Positions 36,501-44,851 of a stretch of DNA of 64,000 nt are shown here, piece by piece (the stretch's first letter is position 1; every line of letters starts with the position of its first letter). Under the pieces are notes generated by a model, which made no database searches, was not told where the DNA came from, and saw nothing but the letters and a program-made list of their open reading frames with translations. Position numbers and translations under genes: made by a program. Source of the DNA: Nocardia sp. NBC_01327 (GTDB lineage Bacteria > Actinomycetota > Actinomycetes > Mycobacteriales > Mycobacteriaceae); the NCBI RefSeq assembly GCF_035958815.1, contig NZ_CP108383.1, forward strand, positions 4,526,001 to 4,590,000. Reading direction: 5' to 3'.

Positions 36501-36566
36501 TCCGCCCCGAAAAACCGAAGAATCCGACTCCCGGATGCGCGAGGTGCACTGAACTAGGCTCGAGGG

Positions 36567-37568
36567 ATGCATGCGTGGCGTGTCGAACGACCTGGGCCGA
36601 TCGATCACGGACCGATGCGGTTCACGGAGGTGGAGGTTCCGGAGCCGCAGGCCGGTGAACTGCTGGTGCGGGTGCTGGCCTGCGGGGTGTGCAGGACGGA
36701 TCTGCATGTCACGGAGGGGGATCTGCCGGTACACCGGGCCGGGGTGGTGCCGGGGCACGAAGTGGTGGGGGAGGTCGTCGCCCTCGGGCCGGAGCACACC
36801 GGGGAATTCGGTGTGGGGGATCGGGTGGGGATCGCATGGCTGCGGCATACCTGCGGGCGCTGCCGATACTGTCTGCGCGGCGCGGAGAACCTGTGCCCGC
36901 AGTCGCGCTACACCGGTTGGGACGCCGACGGCGGCTATGCCGAATACACCACGGCCCCAGCTGATTTCGCTTACAGACTGCCGAGCGGATACAGCGACGC
37001 CGAACTCGCACCGCTGCTGTGCGCGGGAATCATCGGTTACCGGGCCCTCGAACGCACCTCCCTTCCGATAGGAGGACGCCTGGGCATCTACGGCTTCGGT
37101 GGCAGCGCACATCTCGCCGCACAGGTCGCTCTCGCCCGCGGCGCGGAAATCCATGTGATGACACGGGATTCAGCCGCACAGGCACTCGCGCTGACGCTGG
37201 GTGCGAGCTCCGCCCAGGGCGCCGCCGACCCGCCACCGGTAGCGCTCGACGCCGCGATTCTCTTCGCACCGGTCGGTGACCTCGTGCTCCCCGCACTGGA
37301 ATCCCTCGACCGCGGTGGAATTCTCTCCATCGCCGGAATCCACCTCAGCGATATCCCGGCCCTGAACTATCAGCGACACCTCTTCCAGGAGAAGGAGATC
37401 CGCTCGGTCACCGCCAACACCCGGGACGACGCCCGCGACTTCCTGGCATTCGCCGGAGCACACCACCTGGAAGTAACCGTCCACCCGTACCCGCTCGCCG
37501 CCGCAGACAGAGCGCTCAAGGACCTCGCACACGGCCGCTTCACCGGCGCGGCAGTGCTGGTGCCCTAG
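36567..37568 (+). CDS. Zinc-dependent alcohol dehydrogenase, AdhA-like
   Basis: A 333-residue medium-chain dehydrogenase. The catalytic zinc site includes ACGVCRTDLH and GHEVVGEV; the structural zinc Cys are in TCGRCRYCLRGAENLC. The cofactor motif is IYGFGGSAHLAAQ. Members with this pattern reduce aldehydes with NAD(P)H. It starts 66 bp after the ferredoxin. A second zinc ADH with a different sequence lies at 37855-38898. Confidence 0.88.
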   Translation: MHAWRVERPGPIDHGPMRFTEVEVPEPQAGELLVRVLACGVCRTDLHVTEGDLPVHRAGVVPGHEVVGEVVALGPEHTGEFGVGDRVGIAWLRHTCGRCRYCLRGAENLCPQSRYTGWDADGGYAEYTTAPADFAYRLPSGYSDAELAPLLCAGIIGYRALERTSLPIGGRLGIYGFGGSAHLAAQVALARGAEIHVMTRDSAAQALALTLGASSAQGAADPPPVALDAAILFAPVGDLVLPALESLDRGGILSIAGIHLSDIPALNYQRHLFQEKEIRSVTANTRDDARDFLAFAGAHHLEVTVHPYPLAAADRALKDLAHGRFTGAAVLVP

Positions 37569-37700
37569 CCTCTGACGTTCGGCTGCGCTACAGCGCGGGC
37601 CAGTCGGCCGGCGCTGTCGAGGTTTGCGGGTACTAACTGCGGGGGGAGGCTCCAGTGCTCCGAGATCGGTTGCCGCAGTGTCGATATCATGAAGGTTTGA

Positions 37701-37802
37701 TCAGTTCTTGCTGGTCGGACCAGTATGCTTGCCGCCATCGGTGGTTCGTTCCGCGTGCTGGGCCTTGATATCGGCTTGCCACTTGTCGAAGTCGGTCCGC
37801 AT
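37701..37802 (-). other. Possible tiny gene or gene remnant
   Basis: In the 286-bp gap between the two dehydrogenases, the minus strand reads as protein with normal codon use: a 33-residue frame starting RTDFDKWQADIKAQHAERT and ending GPTSKN. Protein-like sequence also continues upstream (LSWGGGEFGT) without a start. It may be the 3' end of a lost gene or a true small protein. I do not recognise it. Nothing else is seen in the gap. Confidence 0.3.
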
Positions 37803-37854
37803 GGTGCCGAATTCACCGCCGCCCCAGGACAGTTTCCCGGGTCGTCGGCGCGGT

Positions 37855-38898
37855 TCACGTCCTGGCGATCACGACCTTGAGTGCGCCGGTTTCCCCGGCT
37901 CGTGCGAATACGTCGTAGGCGGCGGGGAATTCGTCGAAGCCGAAGCGGTGGGTGACCAGGGCTGTCGGGTCGAGTTGCCAGCCCTCCAGGAGCCGGATGA
38001 GGGTGGGTGTGGTGGAGGTGTCGACCAATCCCGTGGTGATGGTCAGGTCCCGGATCCATATCTTCTCCAGGTGGAGGGTGGCCGGGGCGCCGTGCACGCC
38101 GATATTCGCGACGTGTCCGCCCGCCCGCACCAGCTCTACCGCGAGTTCGAAGGTCTCCGGCGTGCCCACGGCCTCCATGACGACATCGGCGCCGAGGCCA
38201 TCGGTGAGTGCGGCGATCGCGGCGCTCGCATCGGTGGTGCGGCTGTTGATCACGGTGTCGGCGCCGAGCTTGTGCGCGGCGTCCAGACGGCTGTCGACGA
38301 TATCGATCACGACGATATGGCTCGGACTGTAGAGCTTGGACGTCATGACCGCGGCCAATCCGATCGGGCCGGCGCCGATGATGGCGACGACGTCTCCGGG
38401 TCCGACTCGGCCGTTGCGCACTCCGACCTCATAGCTGGTGGGCAGGATATCGGCGAGCATCAGTATGCGTTCGTCGCTGAGGCCGTCCGGAATTCGGTGG
38501 GTGGAGGTATCGGCGAAGGGAACCCGCACCAGTTCGGCCTGCGTGCCGTCGATCAGATGCCCGAGAATCCAGCCGCCGCCTCCCAGACATTGGCCGTAGC
38601 GGCTTTCGCGGCAGAACCGGCAGGTTCCGCAGGACGAGATGCAGGAGACCAGCACTCGATCTCCGACTCGGAGAGTCCTTACCGCGCTTCCGATTTCGGT
38701 CACGGTGCCGACGGCTTCGTGCCCGAGTATCCGTCCCGGCGTCACCTCGGGTACGTCGCCTTTCAGGATGTGCAGATCGGTCCCGCAGATCGTGACGGTG
38801 TCCACGCGGACGATGACATCGGTCGCCTCGTGGATCGTCGGGTCGGGCGCCTCTTGCCAGGCGCTTGTCCCGGGGCCGTGATAGACCATCGCATGCAT
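37855..38898 (-). CDS. Zinc-dependent alcohol dehydrogenase
   Basis: A 347-residue medium-chain dehydrogenase. Catalytic zinc residues lie in TICGTDLHI and GHEAVGTV; structural Cys in SSCGTCRFCRESRYGQC; the cofactor motif is IIGAGPIGLAAV. The sequence resembles the TDH/ADH group found in hypoxia-induced sets. A DosR-like box lies 61-80 bp upstream of the ATG, so induction under low oxygen is plausible. It is divergent from the PanE-like gene. Confidence 0.88.
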   Translation of the reverse strand: MHAMVYHGPGTSAWQEAPDPTIHEATDVIVRVDTVTICGTDLHILKGDVPEVTPGRILGHEAVGTVTEIGSAVRTLRVGDRVLVSCISSCGTCRFCRESRYGQCLGGGGWILGHLIDGTQAELVRVPFADTSTHRIPDGLSDERILMLADILPTSYEVGVRNGRVGPGDVVAIIGAGPIGLAAVMTSKLYSPSHIVVIDIVDSRLDAAHKLGADTVINSRTTDASAAIAALTDGLGADVVMEAVGTPETFELAVELVRAGGHVANIGVHGAPATLHLEKIWIRDLTITTGLVDTSTTPTLIRLLEGWQLDPTALVTHRFGFDEFPAAYDVFARAGETGALKVVIART

Positions 38899-38958
38899 GA
38901 CAGCTCCTTGTCGGATCGTGTTCGAAACTCAGCCTCGTCGCTGCTGAACGGCCACGAC

Positions 38959-38978
38959 AGTGCCGAAAGACCCCGACG
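38959..38978. promoter_or_regulatory. DosR-like box (reverse orientation)
   Basis: On the minus strand CGTCGGGGTCTTTCGGCACT matches the remembered DosR form GGGACTTTCGGCCC at 12 of 14 core positions. It is 61 bp before the alcohol dehydrogenase and 67 bp before the divergent PanE-like gene, so it could serve either. Confidence 0.5.
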
Positions 38979-39044
38979 GGAGGCATTGTTGGTCAGCTGC
39001 CGCATAAGTGATCCGGCATGCGGCCCGAAGCGCCAGTATGGGGA

Positions 39045-39983
39045 ATGCCTGTTGTGAGGATTCTCGTTGTCGGCGCCGGTGTCATCGGGCGAGTGCACGC
39101 GTGTCTGCTCGCGGAGGCGGGGCACGAGGTCACGATGCTCGCGCGCGGATCGACAGCGGAACAGCTTGCGCGCGAGGGCATCACGATCACCGACGGAGTG
39201 CGCACACGCACCCGGCCGGTGCGGATAATCGAGGAGATCGATTCGGAGGCCTACGATCTGGCGCTGATCGCGGTGCGCCGGGATCAGCGCGACGGTGTGC
39301 TCGGTCTCCTCGATCGCATCGACAGCGCGGTCCTGGTGCCGATGTTCAACAGCCCCCTCGGCCTCGGACCCTTGCGGGAGCAGTTCGGTGCGAGCCGGAT
39401 CGTGGGTGCGTTCCCCGGGGTCGGCGGATATCTGGCGGCGGACGGCGCTGTCAGGTATGCGCGCATCAGGCAGCAGCCGACCACCATCGAGCGCAAAGAC
39501 GGCGGGGAAAGCACTGTGGTGCAGGCATTCTCGGACGCCGGATGCGCGATCTCGGTCGTCGATGACATGGACGGGTGGCTCGCGACGCACGCGGTCTTCG
39601 TGGTGGCGATCTGCGCGGCGCTGGAGCGAGCCGGGTACTCGATCGAACACCTGACGGGCAGCCGCGAGGCCCTCCGGACGATGGTGCGAGCGGTGCGCGA
39701 CGGCTTCACGGCACTGGGCAATTCCGGTATCACCGTATCGCCTGCGGGCCTGCGGTTCATCTTCACTGCGGCCCCCATTCCCGCGGCGGCCTGGTATTGG
39801 CGCCGTGCGCTGCGTGGCCCGCTGGGCACGGTGGCGATAGCGCCTCATGCCCGAGCGACCCGGGATACCGAAACCGCCGCGCTGCGGGTGGATCTCGACG
39901 CGCTGCTGCCATCCGGCAGCGCGGGTGACTTCGACCGCCTGGTACGCCCGGATGCACCGGGACTGCCGCCGGGAGTCCGCTGA
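39045..39983 (+). CDS. Ketopantoate reductase (PanE/ApbA) family protein
   Basis: A 312-residue protein with an N-terminal NAD(P) motif VVGAGVIGRVHACLLAEAGHEVTML, as in 2-dehydropantoate 2-reductases. The middle domain has VGAFPGVGGYL. It lacks an obvious match to the full PanE active-site region, so it may act on another ketoacid. ATG 39045 has GGGGA upstream; ATG 39018 and GTG 39054 are possible. It lies between stress-type genes and shares a promoter region with the ADH. Confidence 0.75.
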   Translation: MPVVRILVVGAGVIGRVHACLLAEAGHEVTMLARGSTAEQLAREGITITDGVRTRTRPVRIIEEIDSEAYDLALIAVRRDQRDGVLGLLDRIDSAVLVPMFNSPLGLGPLREQFGASRIVGAFPGVGGYLAADGAVRYARIRQQPTTIERKDGGESTVVQAFSDAGCAISVVDDMDGWLATHAVFVVAICAALERAGYSIEHLTGSREALRTMVRAVRDGFTALGNSGITVSPAGLRFIFTAAPIPAAAWYWRRALRGPLGTVAIAPHARATRDTETAALRVDLDALLPSGSAGDFDRLVRPDAPGLPPGVR

Positions 39984-40171
39984 ACGCGGCCGTGGTGCCG
40001 CTGGACCCGCCTTTCGGTGACCTTGTTCCCTGCTCGCTCCGAATCGTCGGCGCAATACTGAGGACAGGTTGCCGGTTCCGCGATGCGGGTGTGGCTCGAC
40101 CCGGCTCGGTGCGCGGGCGTCTGCCTGCTCCGCCGGAAGAGCGCTACGAATCGAATACCAAGGAGTACAAG

Positions 40172-41074
40172 ATGACTGAGAACTCTGTCAGACCGGACAC
40201 CCTGGTGAATCCGCCGATCGTGGTCGCCGTCGACGGTTCGGCCATCGCCTATCAGGCGGCGGCCTGGGCGGCGGTGGACGCCGGCCTGCACGGCGCACCG
40301 CTGCTGATCGTCACTTCGATCGCGGTGACAACGGGATTCGCGCCGGGGGTGGTGCTGTCCGACGACGATGTGCGGATCCTGCGCACCGACGGTGAGCGCG
40401 TGGTCCTCGAGGCTGCGCGGGCGGCACGGGCCGCTGCTCCCGGTGGGGAGCTGGATATCACCACCGAGGTCACCTTCGACTCCATCATTCCCTACCTGAT
40501 CGACCTCTCGCGGCGAGCACGCGTACTCGTGGTCGGCAGTCGAGGGCTCGGCGCGTTTCGGCGTGAACTGCTGGGTTCGGTGAGCACCGCGGTCACACGG
40601 CACGCGCACTGCCCGGTTGCGCTGGTGCACAACACCGCTGCCACGGATGTGCTGACGGCGGAGAAGCCGGTGCTGGTCGGTGTGGACGGCTCCGACAACA
40701 GCATGCCCGCCCTCGTGCTGGCCTTCGAGGAGGCGTCGCGCCGCAAGGTCGGGCTCACCGCACTGCACACCTGGAGTGACGTCAGTGCCCTGGATACGCC
40801 GCTGCCGGGGTGGGGCATGATCCAGGAGCAGGAGGCCGAGGTCCTCGCCGAACGAGTGGCCGGCTTCGGTGAGCAATTTCCGGATGTGCCGGTGCGCCGG
40901 ATGCTGAAGCGCGACAGGCCGGTTCGCGCCCTGCTCGACGAATCGGAGCATGCGCAACTGCTGGTGGTGGGCAGCCACGGCCGTGGCGGATTCACCGGCA
41001 TGCTGCTCGGCTCCACCAGTGCGGCGCTGTTGCACAGCGTGGATTGCCCGGCCATCGTGGTGCGGAACGGCTGA
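40172..41074 (+). CDS. Tandem universal stress protein
   Basis: A 300-residue protein with two Usp domains. Each has the ATP-binding signature: VVGSRGLGAFRRELLGSVS in the first and VVGSHGRGGFTGMLLGSTS in the second, with N-terminal VVAVDGS and VLVGVDGS. Double Usp proteins are typical members of the mycobacterial DosR dormancy regulon. AGGAG (40161-40165) is well placed. It ends 30 bp from the convergent DosS-type kinase gene. I see no good DosR box in its 188-bp upstream gap. Confidence 0.92.
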   Translation: MTENSVRPDTLVNPPIVVAVDGSAIAYQAAAWAAVDAGLHGAPLLIVTSIAVTTGFAPGVVLSDDDVRILRTDGERVVLEAARAARAAAPGGELDITTEVTFDSIIPYLIDLSRRARVLVVGSRGLGAFRRELLGSVSTAVTRHAHCPVALVHNTAATDVLTAEKPVLVGVDGSDNSMPALVLAFEEASRRKVGLTALHTWSDVSALDTPLPGWGMIQEQEAEVLAERVAGFGEQFPDVPVRRMLKRDRPVRALLDESEHAQLLVVGSHGRGGFTGMLLGSTSAALLHSVDCPAIVVRNG

Positions 41075-41104
41075 GCGAAGAGCGTTGTGCCACAGCGGTT
41101 CCGG

Positions 41105-42823
41105 TCAGTGCAGCGGCACCGACCAGCGCAGGCGGGTGCCGCCGTGTTCGCTGCTGCGCTCCATGGTGAAATGCCCCTCGGCCTGGTCGGCGCGGGTGGT
41201 CAGATTGTGCAGGCCGCTCGGAGTGATGTCATCGGGGATACCGCAGCCGTCATCGGTGATGATGAGGGTGAGATCGTCGGCAACGTCGATCTCGACGGTG
41301 AGGATCGCTGCGCCGGAGTGCCGGACGACATTGCTGACCGCCTCCCGCACAACGGCTTCGGCATGGTCCGCCAGTTCGGCGTCGACCACCGACAGCGGCC
41401 CGGTGATGCGCAGGGAGGTGCGCATCTCCAGATCGCCGGTGTGCTGTTTGATCAGCTGTTCGATGCGCTGGCGTAACCGGGTGCTCTGACTGTTGCCGCC
41501 GTGCAGATCGAAGATGGAGGTGCGGATCTCCTGGACGACGTCCTGCAGATCATTGATCACATCCGAGAGTCGTTCTCGCACTTCGGCCGAGCGGGCACGG
41601 GACACGGTGCTCTGCAGGCTCAGCCCTGCGGCGAACAGGCGCTGGATGACGTGATCGTGCAGGTCACGCGCGATCCGATCGCGGTCGGTGAGAATGTCGA
41701 GCTCGCGCACCCGCTGCTGTGCCTCCGCCAGTTTGATGGCCAGCGCGGCCTGATCGGTGAACGCCGCCGCCAATTCCACGACCTCGTCGGAGTACGGCGC
41801 CGATTTGGCGGACCGCAGCAGCACCAGAACGCCGAAGGCGGACCCCTGGGCGTGCAGCGGCAGGATGAGAGTGGGGCCGGCCTCGGGGATCTCGACGCCG
41901 AGGTCGATATCGTCGCTGTCGGTGTAGCGCAGCGGTGTGCCCACCCGGAAGACCTGACCGATGGCGGTCGCGGTGGTATGCACGAGCAGGCTGCTGAGTT
42001 CGGCTCCGGGCGAGGACAATTCGGCGATGGTGAGCGCGGTGGTCTCCTCCACCGGGAGATCCGGATCGTCGGTGACCGCGAGGAACGACCACTCCGACCG
42101 GGTGAGGGTCCGGGCGTCGCGCACCACGCGGGCGATCACCTGCTCCGAATCGGTGCCGGCCAGGAATTCTGTCGCCACATCGCGGGTCGCCGCGATCCAC
42201 GCCTGCCGGGTGCGCGCGGATTCGTACAGCCGCGCATTGTCGATGGCCGTACCCGCCGCGGCCGCCAGCGCCTGCACGATCACCTCGTCGTCCTCGGTGA
42301 ACAGCTGCCCGCCGGATTTCTCGGTGAGATACAGGTTGCCGTAGACCTCGTCACGAATGCGGATCGGAACGCCGAGGAAGGTGCGCATGGGCGGATGGTT
42401 CGCCGGAAATCCCACGGAGGCCGGATGATCGGCGAGATTCTGCAGCCGAATGGTCTTGGGCTGGCTGACCAGCAGGCCCAGCACACCCCGGCCCTCCGGC
42501 AGATCGCCGATGCGGGCACGAGCGGCCTCATCGATGCCCTCGTAGATGAACTGGTCGAGCAGCAGATCGTGGCCACGCACGCCGAGCGCCCCGTAGCCCG
42601 CATCGCTCAGTGTGATGGCGGTATGCACGATCGTGCGCAGTGTCTCGTCCAGATCCAGGCCGGAGGTGACGGTGAGCATGGCCTCGACGAGCCCGTCCAT
42701 GCGATCGCGGGCGTCGATCATCTGCTCGACGCGATCTTTGACCTCGACGAGTAGTTCCCGCAGTCGCAATTGCGAAAGGGTCTCGCGAACCGAATAGGAG
42801 CCGCTCGAGGGGTCGCTGGTCAC
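41105..42823 (-). CDS. dosS: DosS/DosT-type GAF histidine kinase (redox/oxygen sensor)
   Basis: A 572-residue kinase closely matching M. tuberculosis DosS (578). Two GAF domains (about 60-200 and 230-365) are followed by a HisKA_3 dimerisation region and HATPase. His143 in NHPPMRTFLGVP fits the haem ligand of the first GAF (His149 in DosS). The phosphoacceptor is His389 in RDLHDHVIQRLF. The ATP-lid contains DDGCGIPDD. DosS phosphorylates DosR when oxygen is absent or NO is bound. No DosR-like response regulator lies beside it, so the partner must be elsewhere. Confidence 0.93.
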   Translation of the reverse strand: MTSDPSSGSYSVRETLSQLRLRELLVEVKDRVEQMIDARDRMDGLVEAMLTVTSGLDLDETLRTIVHTAITLSDAGYGALGVRGHDLLLDQFIYEGIDEAARARIGDLPEGRGVLGLLVSQPKTIRLQNLADHPASVGFPANHPPMRTFLGVPIRIRDEVYGNLYLTEKSGGQLFTEDDEVIVQALAAAAGTAIDNARLYESARTRQAWIAATRDVATEFLAGTDSEQVIARVVRDARTLTRSEWSFLAVTDDPDLPVEETTALTIAELSSPGAELSSLLVHTTATAIGQVFRVGTPLRYTDSDDIDLGVEIPEAGPTLILPLHAQGSAFGVLVLLRSAKSAPYSDEVVELAAAFTDQAALAIKLAEAQQRVRELDILTDRDRIARDLHDHVIQRLFAAGLSLQSTVSRARSAEVRERLSDVINDLQDVVQEIRTSIFDLHGGNSQSTRLRQRIEQLIKQHTGDLEMRTSLRITGPLSVVDAELADHAEAVVREAVSNVVRHSGAAILTVEIDVADDLTLIITDDGCGIPDDITPSGLHNLTTRADQAEGHFTMERSSEHGGTRLRWSVPLH

Positions 42824-42940
42824 GTCGGCTTTCCTGGAAAGTCATGTAGGCGCACGGTATGTGAACCTGCTGCCCAGCCCATCGTATGCGGTTCCGCCGC
42901 AGTGTTCTTGAACAGCGGGATGTCCGTACGAGAGTTCGAC

Positions 42941-42960
42941 AGAGGACCTTCGGCCCTGTC
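42941..42960. promoter_or_regulatory. DosR-like box between dosS and the PPOX gene
   Basis: AGAGGACCTTCGGCCCTGTC contains GGACCTTCGGCCC, close to the DosR form GGGACTTTCGGCCC. It lies 70 bp before the PPOX-fold gene and 118 bp before the divergent dosS, and could activate both. Confidence 0.6.
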
Positions 42961-43029
42961 GGCTGCGGCGGCCGGATGATGCCATGGGATCAACGTGTGC
43001 CGTCAGGCATCGGAACAGGAAGAGGTTCC

Positions 43030-43479
43030 GTGAACAGATTCCCGGCGGACGGCTTCGCGGCTCGTATCGCGATCGACCTGCAACGGGCTGAAGCACTACG
43101 CCTGCTGGCCAGTGTCTCCTACGGCCGGGTGGTTTTCACCCGGGATGCGCTTCCGGCGGTTCGCCCGGTGAATCACCTGGTCGACGGCGAGACGATCATT
43201 GTGCGCACCCAATTGACCTCGCGGCTCACCTCGGCCGTGCGGGCCGATTCGAATGTGGTGGTGGCCTACGAGGCCGACGATATCGATCCGATCCGGCAAT
43301 TGGGCTGGTCGGTGGTGGTCACGGGCATCGCCAGGACCGTCACCGATCCCATCCGGGTCGCGCGCTACGAGAAACTGCTGCGCCCGTGGGTGGACGGAGC
43401 TTTCGACACCGTCGTGGCCATCGAACCCACCCTGGTCACCGGCGTGCGGCTGATGGCGGCGAACAGTAGGTCGGCATGA
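43030..43479 (+). CDS. Pyridoxamine 5'-phosphate oxidase-fold (PPOX) flavoprotein
   Basis: A 149-residue split-barrel protein: LQRAEALRLLASVSYGRVVFTRDALPAVRPVNHLVDGETIIVRT is the typical N-terminal half of actinobacterial PPOX-type proteins that bind FMN or F420. The His and Asn in VNHLVD recur in the group. Proteins like it are common in the DosR regulon. The GTG start follows GGAAGAGG. A DosR-like box lies 70 bp upstream. Confidence 0.85.
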   Translation: MNRFPADGFAARIAIDLQRAEALRLLASVSYGRVVFTRDALPAVRPVNHLVDGETIIVRTQLTSRLTSAVRADSNVVVAYEADDIDPIRQLGWSVVVTGIARTVTDPIRVARYEKLLRPWVDGAFDTVVAIEPTLVTGVRLMAANSRSA

Positions 43480-43494
43480 GGTCTTTCGGCCCTG
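43479..43494. promoter_or_regulatory. DosR-like box before the small helical gene
   Basis: AGGTCTTTCGGCCCTG has 13 of 14 core positions of the DosR form. It overlaps the last base of the PPOX stop codon and lies 35 bp before the next start, a typical activator position. Confidence 0.6.
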
Positions 43495-43528
43495 CTGTCG
43501 AGAGTGCCTGTACAGCAGACTTTGTCGG

Positions 43529-43759
43529 GTGACGAACATACTGGCTGTGGAAGGCCCGAGACGGATGAGGCTGCGCGAGAGCTCGTTCAGCCGGACCGTG
43601 GACCGGTTGTGCACGGAATTCGGCAATGAGGTCACCCGTGAACAGGTGGCCGACATCATCGAGCGCTGCCTGTGCGATCTGGCGGGAACTCCGCCGGGCG
43701 CGATGCCGGAATTGAGTGAGCGCCTCGGCCGGCAGCGACTTCTTCAGGCGCACCGCTGA
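43529..43759 (+). CDS. Small three-helix-bundle protein
   Basis: A 76-residue protein. The pattern SFSRTVDRLCTEFGNEVTREQVADIIERCL predicts helices like the three-helix-bundle dimerisation domain found in short actinobacterial proteins. The function is unknown. GTG 43529 is taken; ATG 43565 (RLRESSFSRTV) would give a shorter product. A DosR-like box stands directly upstream, which suggests a hypoxia-linked role. Confidence 0.65.
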   Translation: MTNILAVEGPRRMRLRESSFSRTVDRLCTEFGNEVTREQVADIIERCLCDLAGTPPGAMPELSERLGRQRLLQAHR

Positions 43760-43884
43760 ATCGCGTCTCAGCGAATCAGGGCGCCTGTGAATCAGGCTGT
43801 GCCGTAGTCCGTTTCGGGGCCTACCCGCCGGGTAGATCAGGAATGGTTCGCGAGGAGATCGCGGATACGGCCGAAGGGAGTGGT

Positions 43885-44058
43885 ATGAGCGCGAGTGACA
43901 AGGCGCAGCACAAGGTGGACAAGCTTGCCGGTCTGGCGCGGGAGAAGTACGGAAAACTGATCGGCGACGAGGATCAAGAGCAGGAGGGTAAGGCGGAGAA
44001 GGCCAAGGCCGACCTCAAAGACGCGGGGGAGAAGATCAAAGACGCGTTCCGGCACTGA
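43885..44058 (+). CDS. CsbD-family stress protein
   Basis: A 57-residue, strongly charged helical protein: KAQHKVDKLAGLAREKYGKLIGDEDQ is the CsbD signature, followed by a Lys/Glu/Ala-rich tail. CsbD-like proteins are general stress proteins in many bacteria with unknown mechanism. ATG 43885 has AAGGGAG upstream; ATG 43843 is in frame but less likely. It closes the stress-gene group. Confidence 0.85.
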   Translation: MSASDKAQHKVDKLAGLAREKYGKLIGDEDQEQEGKAEKAKADLKDAGEKIKDAFRH

Positions 44059-44094
44059 GTTCGAGCGTGCGCCGGTGAAATTCGGGCGCGTGAG

Positions 44095-44742
44095 CTAGCC
44101 GAGCGGCAGCAGGTCCTCGCCGTTGATCAGCGCACGAATGCCCAGGCAGATCAGCCGCACGCCGCGCAGGAACTTCTCCTCCTGCGGGTAGGCGGCCGCG
44201 CCGGAGGTTGTCAGTGGGAATCGGGCGTGCAGGTCGGCGTAGGCCGCCGCGTCCACGGGCGGGATCGGGGGTTCGGTCTGCTCCTGGAGTGCGAAACCGG
44301 TGGTGTGGCTGAGCAGCGTATCGGCGGCGATGATGGCGTGCGGTGCCGGGACCCCGCCGTCGACGAGTGTGCGCAGCAGCCGCTCCATCAGTGAAAGTGC
44401 GCCGCCGCTCAGGGATTTGGGGCTCTCGGCCAGGAGAATCGCCCCGCCGGGATGGTGCAGGATGCTGTGCCGCAGTGCCGCGGCCTGCGCCTCGACCCGC
44501 GTGGGCCACGCAGCGCCGGCGGGCAGCTGCGCCAGCGCCGCGGTGCCCGCGTCGTACCCCTGCCGGGCCACGCGGTCGGCCATCAGTCGCAACAGGGCGT
44601 CCTTGTTCTTGACGTGATAGTAGAGGCTTCCGGCATGCGCATCGAGCCGGTCGGCGACCTGGCGCATGGACACGCCCTGATACCCGACCTCGGCGAACGC
44701 GGCCATCCCGGCATCGACGATCCGTTCGGTGGTCAGTTTCAT
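44095..44742 (-). CDS. TetR-family regulator with TetR_C-type ligand domain
   Basis: A 215-residue protein. The helix-turn-helix LTTERIVDAGMAAFAEVGYQGVSMRQVADRLDAHAGSLYYHVKNKDALL has the LYxHVxxK end of classical TetR. It is divergent from the rhomboid-like gene, with two identical 17-bp sites between them, and therefore probably represses itself and that gene. The frame extends upstream to 45186, but that part is antisense to the membrane protein. Confidence 0.88.
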   Translation of the reverse strand: MKLTTERIVDAGMAAFAEVGYQGVSMRQVADRLDAHAGSLYYHVKNKDALLRLMADRVARQGYDAGTAALAQLPAGAAWPTRVEAQAAALRHSILHHPGGAILLAESPKSLSGGALSLMERLLRTLVDGGVPAPHAIIAADTLLSHTTGFALQEQTEPPIPPVDAAAYADLHARFPLTTSGAAAYPQEEKFLRGVRLICLGIRALINGEDLLPLG

Positions 44743-44762
44743 CGGCTCCGCCCCCTCGCATT

Positions 44763-44834
44763 TTCGAACACTGTTTGAATTATGCACCTTACTGGAGTTA
44801 CAGTGCCCATCGACGGATTCGAACACTGTTTGAA
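44763..44834. promoter_or_regulatory. Duplicated 17-bp operator
   Basis: TTCGAACACTGTTTGAA occurs twice without change, at 44763-44779 and 44818-44834, 55 bp apart. Each is palindromic with one mismatched pair. One copy adjoins the tetR start and the other the membrane-protein start, so each promoter has its own site. Confidence 0.8.
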
Positions 44835-44851
44835 AATGGGGTGGGCAGCTC

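Noticed and set aside
39995..40030. A possible DosR box before the universal stress protein (CCTTTCGG near 40008)
   Set aside because: Only the central TTTCGG matches; the flanking bases do not, and it is about 150 bp from the start.
41501..42754. A 417-codon frame antisense to dosS
   Set aside because: The kinase on the minus strand matches DosS along its full length; the plus-strand frame has no homology I can see.
43810..43835. A possible DosR box before the CsbD gene (GTTTCGGGGCC)
   Set aside because: It needs added bases to align and has no symmetry, so it was not counted.
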